Below, piece after piece: positions 15,043 through 15,349 of a stretch of DNA of 15,349 bases (its first letter is position 1; the number at the start of each line of letters is the position of its first letter). The translations under genes were made by a program, and so were the position numbers. The stretch is from an uncultured Eubacteriales bacterium (GTDB lineage: Bacteria; Bacillota; Clostridia; Oscillospirales; Acutalibacteraceae): contig CAKSJY010000018.1 in NCBI GenBank assembly GCA_934464585.1, positions 1-15,349 on the forward strand, in the 5' to 3' direction. The notes under the pieces were generated by a model. The model saw only the letters and a program-made list of their open reading frames with translations, did not search any database and was not told the DNA's origin.

Positions 15043-15349
15043 ATGCTTTGGCACAATATGCCTTACCAAGAAATATTAAAAAAATTTAATACTAATGAAA
15101 AATCTGGCTTAAATGCAAAACAAGTTCAAAAGCAACGTACAAAATACGGATACAACAAGCTCAAGGACAAAAAGCACAAAGGTATATTAGTTAAGTTTTT
15201 AGAGCAATTCTCGGATTTCATGGTAATAATATTGCTAATTGCCTCTGTAGTATCGTTTGCTACATCTATTGTCGAACATAACAACGACTACATTGATTCT
15301 ATAATTATTTTGCTAATAGTAATTATGAATGCCATTATTGGAGTAATAC
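15043..15349 (+). CDS. Cation-translocating (calcium-type) P-type ATPase, N-terminal fragment cut by the window end
   Basis: The first 102 codons are visible. WHNMPYQEILKKFNTNEKSG and the following GLNAKQVQKQRTKYGYNKL form the cytosolic N-terminal domain of SERCA/PMCA-like ATPases. After it come the first transmembrane helix (FMVIILLIASVVSF) and the start of the second. Such pumps export Ca2+ or related cations using an Asp-phosphate cycle. The catalytic DKTGT motif would lie beyond the window. The ATG at 15043 has GGGGA 7 bases upstream. It is unrelated in subclass to the degenerate P-type protein at 252-2429. Confidence 0.88.
   Translation, partial: MLWHNMPYQEILKKFNTNEKSGLNAKQVQKQRTKYGYNKLKDKKHKGILVKFLEQFSDFMVIILLIASVVSFATSIVEHNNDYIDSIIILLIVIMNAIIGVI

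Noticed and set aside
1..15349. CRISPR arrays, tRNA genes and riboswitches
   Set aside because: No regularly spaced short repeats, cloverleaf-like sequence or recognisable aptamer core was seen in the intergenic regions.

Overview
The window looks like a chromosomal segment of a low-GC, spore-forming Gram-positive bacterium of the Clostridia type. The evidence is the AT-rich sequence, the strong AGGAGGTGAT-type ribosome binding sites, the TTGACA/TATAAT promoters, an RlmB-type rRNA methyltransferase and a YtaF-type sporulation membrane protein. The genus cannot be read from the sequence.

Left flank (1-3187, all minus strand). A two-gene operon runs leftwards. It encodes rlmB (2447-3187) and then a 725-residue membrane protein (252-2429) that has the shape of a heavy-metal P-type ATPase but has lost every catalytic signature. 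The operon ends in a hairpin terminator (210-246). Immediately beyond it are two tandem, near-consensus minus-strand promoters (157-186 and 43-71) that drive something left of the window. Their strength and layout suggest an rRNA or other stable-RNA operon.

Centre (3304-14264, all plus strand). A sigma-A-like promoter (3304-3331) precedes five tandem paralogous genes of 618 to 805 codons, separated by 71-82 bases. Each protein has a conserved N-terminal and middle region of about 340-430 residues, ending at a conserved Cys-Gly. After it comes a C-terminal region that differs strongly between copies, and four of five end in, or retain the coding remnant of, a Lys-Phe-Tyr tail. The C-terminal regions look like an arginine-type (R-S-E) mono-ADP-ribosyltransferase fold, but the NAD-binding Arg of the usual Tyr-Arg-Gly motif is Ser in all five. 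Copies 4 and 5 share a nearly identical 1113-bp block that stops exactly at the constant/variable junction. Copies 1 and 2 share a 133-bp homogenised block at the same place. This is the architecture of a locus that diversifies C-terminal domains by recombination. No immunity gene, signal peptide or secretion gene is visible in the window, so the role of the array is open.

Right flank. A ytaF gene (14270-14914, minus) lies tail to tail with the array. The divergent start of a calcium-type P-type ATPase gene (15043 onward, plus) is cut by the window end. The array therefore sits as an accessory island between ordinary housekeeping and sporulation genes.
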